From contig JAKBCJ010000216.1 in assembly GCA_021807975.1 (NCBI GenBank), positions 1 to 7,772 of the forward strand: 7,772 nucleotides of DNA. Reading direction: 5' to 3'. The stretch's first letter is position 1; each line of letters opens with the position of its first letter. The stretch is from Pseudomonadota bacterium. Lineage in GTDB: Bacteria > Pseudomonadota > Alphaproteobacteria > Acetobacterales > Acetobacteraceae. A program made the position numbers and the translations under genes. This document shows positions 5,874 to 7,772 of this stretch, piece after piece. The notes beneath the pieces are model-generated. The model was not told the DNA's origin. It made no database searches and was given only the letters and a program-made list of their open reading frames with translations.

Positions 5874-6962
5874 CTACTTCTCGTAATGCCGAACCGCATC
5901 CAGATCGAAACCAAACCCCCAACCCGGCCGGTCCGGCACGATCGCGTGCCCGTTCGTATCAAGTTCGATCCGTTCTCGATAGATTTTCTCAAACCAGGGC
6001 ATATGTTCCAGATAATACCCGTTTGGCAGCCCGGCCAGCAATGCGAGGCTCATTTCCGGAAACAGATGAGACGCGCAGGGGGTGTGAAACGCCTCGCACA
6101 GATGTCCGGCCTTCAGGAACTCTGTCGGCCCGCCCATCCGTTGCAGATCCGGCATCACCACATCCGCCGCCCCGGCCTGCAACATCGCCAGCACGCCGCG
6201 ATGCGTATGCACCGTCTCGCCCGAGGCAACCGGCATCTCCAGCGCGGCCCGCAGTTCCGCTTCGCCGTCATGGTTGTTGCAGATCACCGGTTCTTCAAAC
6301 CATGTCAGGTTCAGCGGTTCCATCATCCGCCCGATCCGGATCGCCTGCTTCACCGTCATCTGCTGGTTGGCATCGACCATCAGCGCGATGTCCGGCCCGA
6401 TGACCTCCCGCACCGCCGCCACACGCGCGGTCATTTTCTCCGGATCCGTCGGGCCGACGCGAGTTTTCATCCCCTTGAAACCACGGTCCAGAAACGATTG
6501 CGCTTCTTTCTGCAATTCGTCGATCGACGACCCGAGCCAGAGGCCGCCGCTCGCGTAAGTCGGCACAGACGGCCGGCAGGCCCCGATCAGATGCGCCACG
6601 TTCAGCCCCGCCGCCTTGCCGCGCAAATCCCACAGTGCATTGTCGATCGCTGCCAACCCAACGATCGACACCCCCTCATAGCCCAGGAAGTTCAACTCCT
6701 TCCAGGCACGGGCGTTCAACGATCCACCCAGCAGCGGATCGAGGCCGACGACCAAATCCTCAAGCTGGCGCACCATCTCATGGATCACGCTCAGGCGGCG
6801 GTTGTTGATCGAAAAAACCAGACCTTCGCCGGTAATGCCTTCGTCCGTGTCCAGGAATGTCAGCACGCAGTCCGCCGACCGGATCGATCCCAGTATCGCC
6901 GTCAGGATCGGCGGATCGATCGGCAGATGCACGACCCGGGTGCGCAAGCGCGTGATCTTCAT
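5874..6962 (-). CDS. Mandelate racemase/muconate lactonizing enzyme family protein, probable acid-sugar dehydratase
   Basis: A complete 362-residue enolase superfamily enzyme of the mandelate racemase (MR) subgroup. Every functional site matches Pseudomonas putida MR with a constant offset of +2: Lys166, metal ligands Asp197 (MVDANQ), Glu223 (WFEEP) and Glu249 (SGETVH), Asp272 and His299 (the general base dyad, in PDLQRMGG and SHLFPE), and Glu319 (YYLEH). The exception is Arg168 in place of MR Lys166, the S-side base. With only the His-Asp base left, racemisation is unlikely and beta-elimination from an acid sugar is the more likely chemistry; the substrate is unknown. ATG at 6962 has GGAGG six bases upstream and overlaps the stop of the glucosidase gene as ATGA. 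The 43 upstream open codons are glucosidase sequence in another frame. Confidence 0.93.
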   Translation of the reverse strand: MKITRLRTRVVHLPIDPPILTAILGSIRSADCVLTFLDTDEGITGEGLVFSINNRRLSVIHEMVRQLEDLVVGLDPLLGGSLNARAWKELNFLGYEGVSIVGLAAIDNALWDLRGKAAGLNVAHLIGACRPSVPTYASGGLWLGSSIDELQKEAQSFLDRGFKGMKTRVGPTDPEKMTARVAAVREVIGPDIALMVDANQQMTVKQAIRIGRMMEPLNLTWFEEPVICNNHDGEAELRAALEMPVASGETVHTHRGVLAMLQAGAADVVMPDLQRMGGPTEFLKAGHLCEAFHTPCASHLFPEMSLALLAGLPNGYYLEHMPWFEKIYRERIELDTNGHAIVPDRPGWGFGFDLDAVRHYEK

Positions 6963-7772
6963 GGCTTTCCTCCGTTTACCAGACCCTGCCATGGTTCGTG
7001 GGGTTCGGCCAGGGATCCGTCCGGCATATCCATCATCGTGGGATCGTGTGCTTCGCGGGCATGCAGCAGCAAAGCGATCAAACCCGTCCATCCGGTTTGG
7101 TGGGAGGCACCAAGACCCTCCCCGGTATCCCCGTCGAAGAATTCATGGAACAGCAGCAAATCGCGGAAATGCGGATCGTTCTGCTGTATTTCGCTCGCAC
7201 CGAAAACCGCGCGCCTTCCGTCCGGCCCTCGCAGGAACAGCCGGGTCAGCCGCGCGGCCAGTTCGTCGCCGATCTGGCGCAAGTTCATATCTGTTCCGGA
7301 TCCGGTCGGGTATTCCACCTGAAAATCGTCGCCGTAGTAACGATAGAAGCCATAAAGCGCCTCAACCAGCATGAAATTGACCGGCATCCATACCGGTCCG
7401 CGCCAGTTCGAATTCCCCCCGAACGCCCTGCTGTCGCTGTCGCCGGGCACATAGCCGACGCTGAAGTGCTGCCCATCGAGGTCGAGTTCGAACGGATGCG
7501 CCAGATGCTGGCGCGACACGCTGCGCACGCCATGGGGCGACAGAAATGCAGTCTCGTCCAGCATCCGCCGCAACAGCGCCTTCATACGGCTGCCGCGCAG
7601 CAGCGACAGCAGGCGGCGCGAGCCCTGCCCCGCGACATCCCAATGCGACACCAGCGCGGCGAGGTCGGGCCGGTGATCCAGCACCCATTGCAGCCGGGCG
7701 GCGAATTCGGGGCATCGCGCGACCATGTCCGGTTCCAGGACTTCGACGGCGAGCAGCGGGATCAGCCCGACA
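6959..7772 (-). CDS. GH63/MGH1-like glucosidase, C-terminal 270 residues (5' end outside window)
   Basis: The frame enters from the right edge and ends at a TGA (6961-6959). The visible part is the (alpha/alpha)6-barrel end of bacterial GH63-like glucosidases: VGYVPGDSDS, FGGNSNWRGPVWMPVNF, YYGDDFQVEYPTGSG, RLTRLFLRGPDGRRAVFG, QNDPHFRDLLLFHEFFDGDTGEG and ASHQTGWTGL. Family members hydrolyse alpha-glucosidic bonds by inversion; one of the acidic residues in the FHEFFDGDTGEG segment is the likely general base, by analogy. Full-length relatives are often 800-900 residues, so most of the protein lies beyond the window. The last 35 or so residues are a loosely conserved tail. Its stop overlaps the start of the racemase-like gene, which points to one transcript and coordinated synthesis. 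Confidence 0.92.
   Translation of the reverse strand, partial: VGLIPLLAVEVLEPDMVARCPEFAARLQWVLDHRPDLAALVSHWDVAGQGSRRLLSLLRGSRMKALLRRMLDETAFLSPHGVRSVSRQHLAHPFELDLDGQHFSVGYVPGDSDSRAFGGNSNWRGPVWMPVNFMLVEALYGFYRYYGDDFQVEYPTGSGTDMNLRQIGDELAARLTRLFLRGPDGRRAVFGASEIQQNDPHFRDLLLFHEFFDGDTGEGLGASHQTGWTGLIALLLHAREAHDPTMMDMPDGSLAEPHEPWQGLVNGGKP

Noticed and set aside
5886..7322. 478-codon plus-strand frame across the racemase and glucosidase genes
   Set aside because: The translation is rich in Arg, His, Pro and Gln with no domain, while the opposite strand encodes two clear enzymes with ribosome binding sites.

Overview
The window looks like chromosomal DNA from a GC-rich alphaproteobacterium, probably of the Rhodospirillales/Acetobacteraceae type. 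That placement is inferred from the ribB-ribH-nusB gene order, the GC-rich codon use, and a GTCATGG...CCATGAC palindromic repeat family; no rRNA or tRNA is present to confirm it. I found no clearly new multi-gene system. The most unusual parts are a nested small mobile element in a palindromic repeat and a decayed reductase gene under the start of a channel gene.

Left part (1-2547, + strand): the 3' end of a RibB-type riboflavin gene overlaps ribH by an ATGA, and ribH overlaps nusB by one base. This is a tightly coupled riboflavin/NusB operon. A membrane acyltransferase with a TTG start follows 52 bp later and may be cotranscribed.

Middle (2548-3462): about 0.9 kb without a convincing gene. 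It holds a palindromic repeat that has been split by a 184-bp element with 19-20 bp perfect terminal inverted repeats and an apparent 8-bp target duplication (GCGCAGGC). The element itself carries a second member of the same repeat family at its exact centre. Removing the element and one duplication copy rebuilds the outer palindrome.

Next (3463-5050, + strand): a complete pirin with all four metal ligands, followed by a terminator-like hairpin. Then come the remains of an NAD(P)H-dependent FMN reductase gene (frameshifted and internally deleted) and a TMEM175/DUF1211-type membrane protein whose ribosome binding site lies in the 3' end of those remains.

Right part (5151-7772, - strand): reading in the direction of transcription, a GH63-like glucosidase (5' end outside the window), a mandelate racemase-like enolase superfamily enzyme coupled to it by an ATGA overlap, then 138 bp later a histidine phosphatase. 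The racemase-like enzyme keeps the metal ligands and the His-Asp dyad but has Arg in place of the second catalytic Lys, so it is more likely an acid-sugar dehydratase than a racemase. Together with the glucosidase it suggests a carbohydrate-catabolic transcription unit. The two halves converge at 5051-5150.
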